A DNA stretch of 36,216 bases, taken from contig JABSPM010000010.1 of the NCBI GenBank assembly GCA_013215095.1, positions 1-36,216 of the forward strand, written 5' to 3'. Each line of letters starts with the position of its first letter. The stretch's first letter is position 1. The DNA comes from Flavobacteriaceae bacterium. Lineage in GTDB: Bacteria > Bacteroidota > Bacteroidia > Flavobacteriales > Flavobacteriaceae. The notes beneath the pieces are model-generated. The model saw nothing but the letters and a program-made list of their open reading frames with translations, was not told where the DNA came from and did not search any database. The translations under genes were made by a program, and so were the position numbers. This document shows positions 8,675 to 16,012 of the stretch, piece after piece.

Positions 8675-10126
8675 CTATTTTAAGGTATAAAAATCCGCGC
8701 CCTCATATGTTTCACTTAATGTATAATATTGCTCTACAAAAGTAAAATAGGCTTTTAAATTTTCTTTTTGAAAGTCACTAATGCTACTCGAATTAGATTG
8801 ATCTAAAAATAATAGTGAAGGTGTCTTTATATCAACTATCACTTCTGGTTTTGCATGTATAACTTCATTTGTGAAATCTAGAATAAGTTCTTTGGTTATT
8901 GCACTTGGAATCTTAAATATTGTTTGGTAAAAATTCTTAACTGGTGCATGTTTATGTGTTAAGGTATAGACTGCACACTCATTACCCCAAACCAAAATGG
9001 ATGCTTTTTGATAATTAGCGTTTAAATGATCTGCTACTAATTCATTTTTAGTACTATTGTTACTCAAAATTCTTTTATAAGTTCTAACTGTATTAAAAAT
9101 AGGAACTTGGAAGAATAAATATACGGCTGTAACTAGAATGACAATTTGTGGTTCCTTTTTTAAGTGTTCTACTTTAAAATATTCTAAACTATAAACCATA
9201 GCTAAAATAATTATTGGCACCCACATCATATAATAGTGACCAAACATTTTCCCAGACATATTTACAAAATATAATTCAAGTGGAATCCAGAACAACAGTA
9301 ATAGTGTTATAAAATCAATTCGCTTCCTATATATTGAAACCAAAGATATAACCAAACTCAAAATCATTAAAAATGACACTTCATACAATCTTAAACTTTT
9401 AATGATTACATTTATCGTTTGTAATATTCCATTAGAACTATAAGAGAAATTATATGAGAACGCCGCGTGATAAAACGCATCAAAACTACTTGTATAAGTA
9501 AAATATACACCCAATAAAGCACTGACAACAGCAACTCCTTTACTCATTTGAATAATTGGTTGCCAGAGCTTTTTTAAAGACTTTTCTTTTAGTATATTTT
9601 GCAACAGCAGCGCAATAAATAAAGCTATCCAAAAGGTTATTAAATTAGCTCTTATTGTAAAATTAATCACAAATAATGCGCCAACAATAATCCAATCTAA
9701 ATTACTTTTTTGAGGCTTAAGAACCCTTGATAGCGCAATAAGCACGAATATGACACCGTATTCTTCTGTTAAATTACCACCATCAAAAAAGTAGCTTAAT
9801 GTTAGTAAGCCAAATGTGATTGCTACAAAAGCAATTGATTTTGAACACCTGAAGCACAGTGATTTATATATGGCTATAAATGCGTAAGCAATTAGCAACA
9901 GCTCTAAAACGCGAATACCTATAAAATTTTGACCTCCAAGTAAATACCCTATAGCATTAATGAGGTACATAGCAATTCCTTTATGATCCCAAGCATCTAC
10001 ATAAGGGATTTTATGCTCAAAAAACAAACTTCCCATATATGCATACACTGAAGCATCTCTAGAAAAAACTGAAAATAAAATTGGTGCAAACATTAAAAGC
10101 ACCAATAGGACAATATATTTTTTCAT
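8675..10126 (-). CDS. GT39/ArnT-like membrane glycosyltransferase (GT-C fold)
   Basis: Integral membrane protein of 483 residues with about nine to eleven hydrophobic segments. After the first segment lies SRDASVYAYMG (22-32), whose Asp24 sits where GT39/ArnT enzymes keep the catalytic or metal-binding aspartate of the first periplasmic loop, and then DAWDHKG (44-50), a motif repeatedly found in this family. Such enzymes use polyprenyl-phosphate sugars as donors and act outside the membrane. The gene immediately upstream encodes a DPM1-like GT2 that could make this donor, which supports a pair. The C-terminal soluble domain (about 360-483) is of the size seen in the family. The acceptor (glycan, lipid A or protein) is unknown. 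Confidence 0.8.
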   Translation of the reverse strand: MKKYIVLLVLLMFAPILFSVFSRDASVYAYMGSLFFEHKIPYVDAWDHKGIAMYLINAIGYLLGGQNFIGIRVLELLLIAYAFIAIYKSLCFRCSKSIAFVAITFGLLTLSYFFDGGNLTEEYGVIFVLIALSRVLKPQKSNLDWIIVGALFVINFTIRANLITFWIALFIALLLQNILKEKSLKKLWQPIIQMSKGVAVVSALLGVYFTYTSSFDAFYHAAFSYNFSYSSNGILQTINVIIKSLRLYEVSFLMILSLVISLVSIYRKRIDFITLLLLFWIPLELYFVNMSGKMFGHYYMMWVPIIILAMVYSLEYFKVEHLKKEPQIVILVTAVYLFFQVPIFNTVRTYKRILSNNSTKNELVADHLNANYQKASILVWGNECAVYTLTHKHAPVKNFYQTIFKIPSAITKELILDFTNEVIHAKPEVIVDIKTPSLLFLDQSNSSSISDFQKENLKAYFTFVEQYYTLSETYEGADFYTLK

Positions 10127-10150
10127 GTGTTTTTTTGTGTTTTTTTGTGT
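10127..10150. repeat. Short tandem repeat just upstream of the GT39-type start codon
   Basis: Plus strand reads gtgt-t6-gtgt-t6-gtgt, that is 2.4 copies of a 10-bp unit, directly abutting the ATG (10126-10124) of the membrane transferase. On the transcribed strand this is an A-rich leader with ACAC steps. A-rich leaders favour initiation in Bacteroidota; the homopolymer tracts could also slip. Confidence 0.8.
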
Positions 10151-10218
10151 TCTCTATGTTTACAAACCGTAAAAAACCTCTCCGATATTAAACTATTTCA
10201 TTTGATGAAGAGTTTTAT

Positions 10219-10923
10219 TTATATAAATCTATACAAAATAGTTTGCTTAAATGATTTAAGAGCTGCTTTAAACAACTTCCATTTCTTTATAGAAACCTCT
10301 CCTGTTTCTCTGTTATGATGTGTTACATTAAATTGCTTTATTCTCATTTTTTTTGAGCACGCAATCCCAGAAACTATCAAGTTAGGAGCAAAAGTAGCGT
10401 CTGGTATTTTTTCTAAATAATTTTTAAATGAAGCTACTCTCATTAGTCTATAAGGCGTATTTACATCTTTAACACCTCTACCATAACATAAGCCCACGAC
10501 CATTCTAGAAATTTGAGTTGTTATAATTCTAGCTAAAGGACTTATTCTATTCACTCTTTTTCCAATTAAAAAATCGTAGTCAGTTCTGGCATTCCAAAAC
10601 TTATCAAAATCTTCTGCTTTCAACTCATTATCCGAATCTACTTGAAATAACCAATCGGCATCAACATTATCTTTATAGCCTTTTAAGATCGTTGGTCCAT
10701 GACCCGAATTTGGTTTATCTACCACTACCAGATTATCATTTGTTTCTGCCAAACCGTGCAAAATAGCAGAGGTATTATCTTTTGAGCCATCATTATACGT
10801 ATAGATTTTAAATTCTATACCTAATGACTCGAGTTTATTTGTCCAGTCTTCTATAACTAAACCAATAGCGCCTTCCTCATTATAAACAGGAATGATCACT
10901 TTTAATGTATCGTTATTTTTCAT
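10219..10923 (-). CDS. Glycosyltransferase family 2, polyprenyl-phosphate sugar synthase-like (DPM1 type)
   Basis: GT-A enzyme of 234 residues resembling dolichyl/polyprenyl-phosphate mannose or glucose synthases. It has VIIPVYNEEGAIG (9-21), YNDGSKDNT (43-51), GHGPTILKGY (74-83) and the metal site QVDSDNE (94-100), then GKRVNRISP (121-129), a pattern typical of DPM-like proteins. It has no C-terminal membrane helices, as in the short DPM1-like class. It would load a sugar from a nucleotide donor onto a polyprenyl phosphate at the cytoplasmic face. It begins exactly where the glf gene ends and is followed, 92 bp on, by the GT39-type gene that would consume its product. The sugar is not determinable from sequence. 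Confidence 0.82.
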   Translation of the reverse strand: MKNNDTLKVIIPVYNEEGAIGLVIEDWTNKLESLGIEFKIYTYNDGSKDNTSAILHGLAETNDNLVVVDKPNSGHGPTILKGYKDNVDADWLFQVDSDNELKAEDFDKFWNARTDYDFLIGKRVNRISPLARIITTQISRMVVGLCYGRGVKDVNTPYRLMRVASFKNYLEKIPDATFAPNLIVSGIACSKKMRIKQFNVTHHNRETGEVSIKKWKLFKAALKSFKQTILYRFI

Positions 10924-12063
10924 TTATAGAGGGTTCTTAATCTCTGTTTCAAAAATTTGTAATGCTCTTTCTATGGTATGATGCATATCATAATACTTAT
11001 AATCTCCCAATCTACCACCTACAATGATATTCTTTTGCGCCTCAACTTCATCCATATATTTGTTGAAAATTTCTTGGTTTCTTTTTCCTCCAATTGGGTA
11101 ATACGGATCATCTCTTTCATCTTTTTTTGAAAACTCCTTAATGATTAAAGTTTTTTCAATATTATGTGTTCTTTCTGGGTGGAGATGATGTGGCTCATGA
11201 ATTCTTGTATATGGCACCTTTGTCTCAGCATAATTCATTACAGAGGTTCCTTGATAATCATTAACGTGGATTACCTCTTCTTCAAAATCCAAGGTTCTCC
11301 ATTCTAAATCGCCATGTTTATAGTTAAAGAGCCTGTCTATAGGACCACTATAAATAATAGTTATCGCATCGGGAATTGCATCTTTGATATCAAAAAAGTC
11401 TGTATTTAAATGAATATCAATATTTGGATGCTCCAACATTTTATTAAAAATATTGGTGAAACCATCTAGCGGGATACCTTGATATTTATCAAAAAAATAA
11501 CTCTCATTATAATTTGTTCTAAATGGCAATCGCTTTAAAATATGTGCGGGGATATCCTTTGGGTCCTTTTCCAATTGCTTTTGCGTATACCCTTTTAAAA
11601 AAGCTTCGTAAAGCGGTCTACCCACAAAATTAATGGCCTGTTCTTCAAAATTAGCTGGGGTCTCATAATGCTCTTTTGCTTTTTCTTTTTCTAAAAAAGC
11701 TTCAACCTCAAAAGGTTTCAAATTAACATTATAGAAACTATTAATCGTTTCTAAGTTTATTGGCATCTGATATACCTTACCTTTGTACTCTGTTAGTACT
11801 TGATGATAATACACATTAAACTCCGTAAACTTCGTAATATACGCCCAAACATCTTCATTTGATGTATGAAAAATATGAGTCCCATATTTATGGTATTCTA
11901 TTCCTGTTTCTTGATGCACCTCAGAGTAACAATTCCCTCCAATATGATTTCTTCGTTCAATTACTGCAACTTTTTTATTTAATTGGCTTGCAATTCTTTC
12001 GGCAATAACGCTTCCAAAGAAACCTGCTCCAACCACTATATAATCGTATTTTGTATAATTCAT
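10924..12063 (-). CDS. glf: UDP-galactopyranose mutase
   Basis: Flavoenzyme that interconverts UDP-galactopyranose and UDP-galactofuranose in the cytosol, supplying the furanose donor. The FAD Rossmann motif DYIVVGAGFFGSVIAER (7-23) is followed by ERRNHIGGNCYSE (36-48), KYGTHIFHTS (59-68), and near the C-terminus GGRLGDYKYYDMHHTIERAL (about 351-370), all hallmarks of bacterial Glf. The length of 379 residues is normal. It implies galactofuranose in the glycan, although none of the nearby transferases can be named a galactofuranosyltransferase from sequence. It directly precedes the DPM1-like GT2 (adjacent stop and start) and follows a 361-bp non-coding gap that may contain its own promoter. 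Confidence 0.96.
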   Translation of the reverse strand: MNYTKYDYIVVGAGFFGSVIAERIASQLNKKVAVIERRNHIGGNCYSEVHQETGIEYHKYGTHIFHTSNEDVWAYITKFTEFNVYYHQVLTEYKGKVYQMPINLETINSFYNVNLKPFEVEAFLEKEKAKEHYETPANFEEQAINFVGRPLYEAFLKGYTQKQLEKDPKDIPAHILKRLPFRTNYNESYFFDKYQGIPLDGFTNIFNKMLEHPNIDIHLNTDFFDIKDAIPDAITIIYSGPIDRLFNYKHGDLEWRTLDFEEEVIHVNDYQGTSVMNYAETKVPYTRIHEPHHLHPERTHNIEKTLIIKEFSKKDERDDPYYPIGGKRNQEIFNKYMDEVEAQKNIIVGGRLGDYKYYDMHHTIERALQIFETEIKNPL

Positions 12064-12424
12064 TTTACCTAAGGTAATTCAACTGTTTTTTATTAATATT
12101 TCTTTAGAAACTAAAAACGCCGAAAGATAATGAATCTCAAGCTCTGTGCACAACAAACAAACGCCTTTTTTTAGACTTAAACCAGTCTTATCATTCGTAT
12201 TTATGATGTACTTATAAAAAGTAGTATCTCGCTTTTGCACTACATTTTTAATGGTTTAACAACTATTTGAAGAATATACTATAACTTCATTTTTGTTATT
12301 ATGCTCTTGATTATAGACTTTAGATTTGACTATTATTTTCGTTTTTTCTGGATTAAAAAATTTAGACAACATACAATTTTCAGTACGATATGCTGGTGGT
12401 GCAACCGACAAGATATCCTTTTTT
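12064..12424. other. 361-bp non-coding gap between asnB and glf
   Basis: No complete gene is visible. On the minus strand, the asnB-proximal half holds an open but ATG-less coding-like frame (separate entry). The glf-proximal half has a weak promoter-like pair: TTTG (12157-12154) and TATCTTTC (12129-12122), 24 bp apart, which is longer than the usual Bacteroidota spacing and an imperfect -7 match. A 5-bp hairpin at 12173-12188 is too weak and lacks a T tract on the transcribed strand, so I do not call a terminator. Confidence 0.6.
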
Positions 12425-12447
12425 TTACAGTCTATATTCTGAATTGA
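12256..12447 (-). pseudogene. Coding-like remnant overlapping the 3' end of asnB
   Basis: A frame of 63 codons plus TAA is open from within the last codons of asnB to 12256, in a different frame from asnB. It has no ATG near its beginning; the only one (12372) would leave 38 residues. The peptide looks protein-like rather than random (KDILSVAPPAYRTENC, then FNPEKTKIIVKSKVYNQ, ending VIVYSSNSC). I do not recognise a family. The most economical reading is the C-terminal end of a gene whose front was deleted when asnB arrived or rearranged; chance openness is the alternative. Confidence 0.3.
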
Positions 12448-14146
12448 TTAACATAGAAAAGTTCACCCATTGCCAAATATGAAAACTAGATTGATTATCT
12501 CCATTTAAATAATTTTTCCATTCTCTATCTAGTTCTTCGACATTAAACCATGACACAAAATTAGTTGTCTTTAATTTTTCTATTTTTTTAGTCACCAATA
12601 CCTTTAATTCTTCCCCCAACCATTCTCTTTGTGGTGTTTGCAAGGGTCGTTTTGGTGCATAAGAAATCGAATCACTTAAATACTCAGATACAATAGCTCT
12701 TAACAAAAATTTCTGCACGCCTTCCTTCACTTTATATTCTAGGGGTTGAGCAAAAGCGTACTCGACCAACCTGTAATCTAAAAATGGCTCTCTCAACTCT
12801 GTACTTGCAGCCATTGAAACACGGTCATTAAAACGCAAAGCTCTAGGTATCTTTGTGTAAAACAAATCTCTATACTGCTTATTTAATACTTCATCATCAA
12901 ATGGTGTTGGATATACTGGTTTTTTAGCTAATTCTAACAGTTCTGACGACAGCACATTGGGTCTAAAAGGAGAACGTTTTACGCCTTGAATTGTTGCATC
13001 GTTTTTCTTCGTATAATAATCGTAACCTGCCCATTGTTCATCCATACCTTGTCCGTCCAGCAATACTAAAACACCATCTTTTCTAGCCTGTTTAAAAATT
13101 TGGGCATAAGCAATTGTAGGGAGTCCTCCAAAAGGTTCATCTTGTATATATGCTAATTCTTCAGCCAATGCTTCACTTTGGTTTGCTAACAATTTTACTT
13201 TTTGCAAAGGATTCTGTGTTAAAGCAATCATCTCTTCAACCCAAGGTAATTCGTCATATCTTTCATCATCAGTATAAAAAGTATAGGCCTTAATTTTATC
13301 CTGATTCACAGACTCAAATCGATTAACAAATGCCAATAAAGCTGAACTATCTAGACCTCCACTTACATTAAAACCTACTGGCACATCGGCTCTAAATCGC
13401 AGAGAAAGGCTATCGATTAATAATTCCGTATATTTTTCTTTGACGCACTCGAAAGTTTCTATTTTTTTGTATTTTTCAATTTCTTTTTCAAAAAAATACC
13501 ATTGCGTAAGTTCTAGTTTTCCATGATTGAATTCTAAATAATGACCTCCAGGTAGTTGATGTATATGTTCAAAAAAGGTTTCATTTGGCATTCCATAACT
13601 TCCATAGACAAAATAATTAGCCCAAACTTTTTTGTTAGGTTGTTTCGCAACACCTAAAGCATGTAATGTTTTTATTTCAGAACTAAATGCCAAAGTATCT
13701 TCCTTAATATTATAATAAAATGGCTTGACCCCAAAACGGTCTCTAGCTGCAAATAATTTTTTTTCGTGTGTATCCCAAATCGCAAATGAAAACATTCCAT
13801 TTAGCCTCGATAAACAAGAGCTCCCCCAAACGCTGTAAGCTGCTATTAGAACCTCTGTATCCGATGCAGTTACAAATTTATACGATGCTTTTAACTCTTC
13901 CTTTAACTCAATATAGTTATAAATTTCGCCATTGAAGACAAGCGTATATCGTTCGGTAGAATCTACAAATGGTTGATTTGATTCTTTTGACAAATCAATA
14001 ATTGAAAGTCTATTATGCCCCAAACTACAGTGCTCATCTAACCATTGCCCAGTAAAATCTGGCCCGCGATGATTTTGCTTCTCTAGCACTTTAGACAATG
14101 TTTCACTATCGTATTTATTTCCAACAATACCAGCTATACCACACAT
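12425..14146 (-). CDS. asnB: Asparagine synthase (glutamine-hydrolysing) family amidotransferase
   Basis: Two-domain enzyme of 573 residues. The N-terminal class II glutaminase domain begins MCGIAGIVG with the nucleophile Cys2, then NHRGPDF (25-31), NGEIYNY (72-78) and RDRFGVKPFYY (135-145). The C-terminal ATP-pyrophosphatase domain has the PP-loop VSGGLDSSAL (261-270) and a RFNDRVSMAASTELREPFLD segment typical of AsnB. It would release ammonia from glutamine and use ATP to amidate a carboxylate. AsnB homologues inside polysaccharide loci often amidate uronic or nonulosonic acids rather than aspartate; here it follows the acylation genes by 2 bp, so a glycan carboxamide is a fair inference. 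Free asparagine synthesis cannot be excluded. Confidence 0.92.
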   Translation of the reverse strand: MCGIAGIVGNKYDSETLSKVLEKQNHRGPDFTGQWLDEHCSLGHNRLSIIDLSKESNQPFVDSTERYTLVFNGEIYNYIELKEELKASYKFVTASDTEVLIAAYSVWGSSCLSRLNGMFSFAIWDTHEKKLFAARDRFGVKPFYYNIKEDTLAFSSEIKTLHALGVAKQPNKKVWANYFVYGSYGMPNETFFEHIHQLPGGHYLEFNHGKLELTQWYFFEKEIEKYKKIETFECVKEKYTELLIDSLSLRFRADVPVGFNVSGGLDSSALLAFVNRFESVNQDKIKAYTFYTDDERYDELPWVEEMIALTQNPLQKVKLLANQSEALAEELAYIQDEPFGGLPTIAYAQIFKQARKDGVLVLLDGQGMDEQWAGYDYYTKKNDATIQGVKRSPFRPNVLSSELLELAKKPVYPTPFDDEVLNKQYRDLFYTKIPRALRFNDRVSMAASTELREPFLDYRLVEYAFAQPLEYKVKEGVQKFLLRAIVSEYLSDSISYAPKRPLQTPQREWLGEELKVLVTKKIEKLKTTNFVSWFNVEELDREWKNYLNGDNQSSFHIWQWVNFSMLINSEYRL

Positions 14147-14148
14147 AA

Positions 14149-15099
14149 TTAAAACACTCCTTCGTTTTGTATACGTTCAATTAATTTATTTGTTCTTAAC
14201 GTCCTTCCCTTTCCAATTAGATGATAACTCGTATCATAAAACAGGTCTATTTCATACACATCATCTTTCGGGTGGCCTATAAAAGGGAATTCGTATTTCT
14301 TATTGATAACGTCAATATCCTTAGAAAAATGGTTACTAAACTGACTTTCTTCTAGGGGTGGAAAAGCAATTAAAAACGTAACGCCTTTCAACTGACAAAG
14401 ATTACTAAATTCTTTTAGTTTATCAATAAATACTTGAGATACTTCTTTGGTTGCTAATTTTTGATATCTATTTTTAGAAGATGGTTTAATTAGCGTGTTT
14501 GTTTTATTAAGCAAACTCATATTATCTCCCAATTCATTAATTGCTAAACGCGAATATTGTCCATTTTCTTTTTTAGCCTTAGATTTAAAACCTCTTAAAA
14601 TACGTCCTTTATAAAAATTAAAACTTAGTTTTAAAGCTCTGCGAAACATTTCCTTCTGTTGAATCAGGCTAAAATCTTTCAGCATTTTAGGGCAGTAAAA
14701 TCCTGTAGTATATAAAAAATCATCTCCATTATTTCTTCCATAATAGAATTCATATTCTGGTATATACAGCACCACATCTCCTTTCTTAAGATAATCTTTT
14801 ATTAGATTTAAATGAAAATTACTTCCTAAGCTCATTGCCAAGGCTGTGTTTACAACAGGGAGTTTAAATGTCTCTTGCAATTGTAAACTATTAATACTGT
14901 ATGAAGAACTAGACCCCCCTGTAATAATGAGTTTACGTTGGTCTTTTAAAGCCTCTAATCTTTGGTACTTATCAATTAATGTTGCAGGAAAGTCTTCTGC
15001 ATGGTTATAATTGACACAAATATTCCCTCCTATCAACAGTGCTAAAACAAGCATTAAAAGTAGAACTTTTTGTCTAATTTTTTTTAGGAATTTTTTCAT
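14149..15099 (-). CDS. Membrane-anchored SGNH/DltD-like protein of the acylation module
   Basis: Protein of 316 residues with one N-terminal membrane anchor (about residues 12-29) and an extracytoplasmic domain. KLIITGGSSSSYSINSLQL shortly after the anchor looks like the block I serine region of SGNH-fold acyl-transfer partners, and a C-terminal LFYDTSYHLIGKG contains the expected Asp/His pair (D-x3-H spacing). A longer frame starts at 15114; the ATG at 15099 gives a 4-bp ATGA overlap with the upstream gene and starts with MKKFLKKIRQKV just before the anchor, so it is preferred. Together with the MBOAT protein two genes upstream it probably transfers acyl groups to the glycan in the periplasm. 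I am sure of the module, less of the individual role. Confidence 0.68.
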   Translation of the reverse strand: MKKFLKKIRQKVLLLMLVLALLIGGNICVNYNHAEDFPATLIDKYQRLEALKDQRKLIITGGSSSSYSINSLQLQETFKLPVVNTALAMSLGSNFHLNLIKDYLKKGDVVLYIPEYEFYYGRNNGDDFLYTTGFYCPKMLKDFSLIQQKEMFRRALKLSFNFYKGRILRGFKSKAKKENGQYSRLAINELGDNMSLLNKTNTLIKPSSKNRYQKLATKEVSQVFIDKLKEFSNLCQLKGVTFLIAFPPLEESQFSNHFSKDIDVINKKYEFPFIGHPKDDVYEIDLFYDTSYHLIGKGRTLRTNKLIERIQNEGVF

Positions 15100-16010
15100 A
15101 ATTCTGGGCTGCATTTTTTAAAATTCATCAATATAGAATCGATTTTCCTTGTCAATACTTTAGCCCCATTACTATTTAAATGGTCTATATTTTCAAAATA
15201 TTCTTCGCTTTTAATACCAAGCGTTTTACTATTAATTATTATCGTTTCTTTTAAATCTAAAGTACTTAGCGCATCTTCAATTTTACGTTCATAACGACCT
15301 TTTGAATAGCGATAAAAATCTGGATGATATGGCGGTAATATAAGCACTAAATCTACCTCCATATTTTCACACAAATCAATTATTTTTTTTAAAATCTTAA
15401 GATTATAAGCTATCTCTACACTGTTATTAACTCTTCCATTAACATCTCCTACTCTTTCTAGAATTTCTTTTTCGTTAAAATGATATGTACCTGAGTTTGC
15501 TCTCCATCCCAAGCTATGTTCAATTTTTTCAAAACGATTAAAAATTAAATCATCAATTAATTCTCTAAAGGGTGCATTAATGAGCAAACTATTTTTCAAG
15601 AGCTGTTGGTCGTATTCTTTTAATTTATAAAAATTATAATAAAGTCTTTTTTCTTGCTCAGATATATCATTGGTAAATAATGTATAATATGAGATAGGTA
15701 TCATTACTCTTTTCAAAGCCTTCAGCTTCTTTATATGATGTTTTAAAATAAAATAATCTGTCTCAAGTTTTCTACTTTTATTTGAAATATTAATTGCTTT
15801 TTCGGAGAGATACTTAGGTTGAATTCCAAAAAATGTATGCGAATTTCCTAAAACCAGAACCTCAGCAGAGTTGCTATGCTTGGTTAATAAATTATACTTT
15901 ACAGACATTATATTTTTGTTATTCTTAGGAAAAATAAAAACATCTAAAGTCAGCAATATAATGATTAGTGCAACACACAAATAACACAGTTTTTTAAAAA
16001 ACAACTTCAT
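15096..16010 (-). CDS. Membrane-anchored SGNH hydrolase-like protein of the acylation module
   Basis: Protein of 304 residues with an N-terminal hydrophobic anchor (about 8-27). EVLVLGNSHTFFGI (50-63) matches the GNSH-type block I of SGNH-fold proteins such as AlgJ/AlgX/DltD relatives. Near the C-terminus ENIDHLNSNGAKVLTRKI carries the paired Asp-His with the usual following N-x-x-G. It lies 2 bp after the MBOAT gene and overlaps the next SGNH-like gene by 4 bp. In alginate-type and teichoic-acid-type systems the MBOAT passes an acyl group across the membrane and the SGNH partner places it on the polymer; the same division is inferred here. The acyl group and the sugar are unknown. Confidence 0.72.
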   Translation of the reverse strand: MKLFFKKLCYLCVALIIILLTLDVFIFPKNNKNIMSVKYNLLTKHSNSAEVLVLGNSHTFFGIQPKYLSEKAINISNKSRKLETDYFILKHHIKKLKALKRVMIPISYYTLFTNDISEQEKRLYYNFYKLKEYDQQLLKNSLLINAPFRELIDDLIFNRFEKIEHSLGWRANSGTYHFNEKEILERVGDVNGRVNNSVEIAYNLKILKKIIDLCENMEVDLVLILPPYHPDFYRYSKGRYERKIEDALSTLDLKETIIINSKTLGIKSEEYFENIDHLNSNGAKVLTRKIDSILMNFKKCSPEL

Positions 16011-16012
16011 AC

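Noticed and set aside
12173-12188. Small hairpin as a terminator after asnB
   Set aside because: Only 5 bp of stem with a 6-base loop, and on the transcribed strand it is followed by A, not T.
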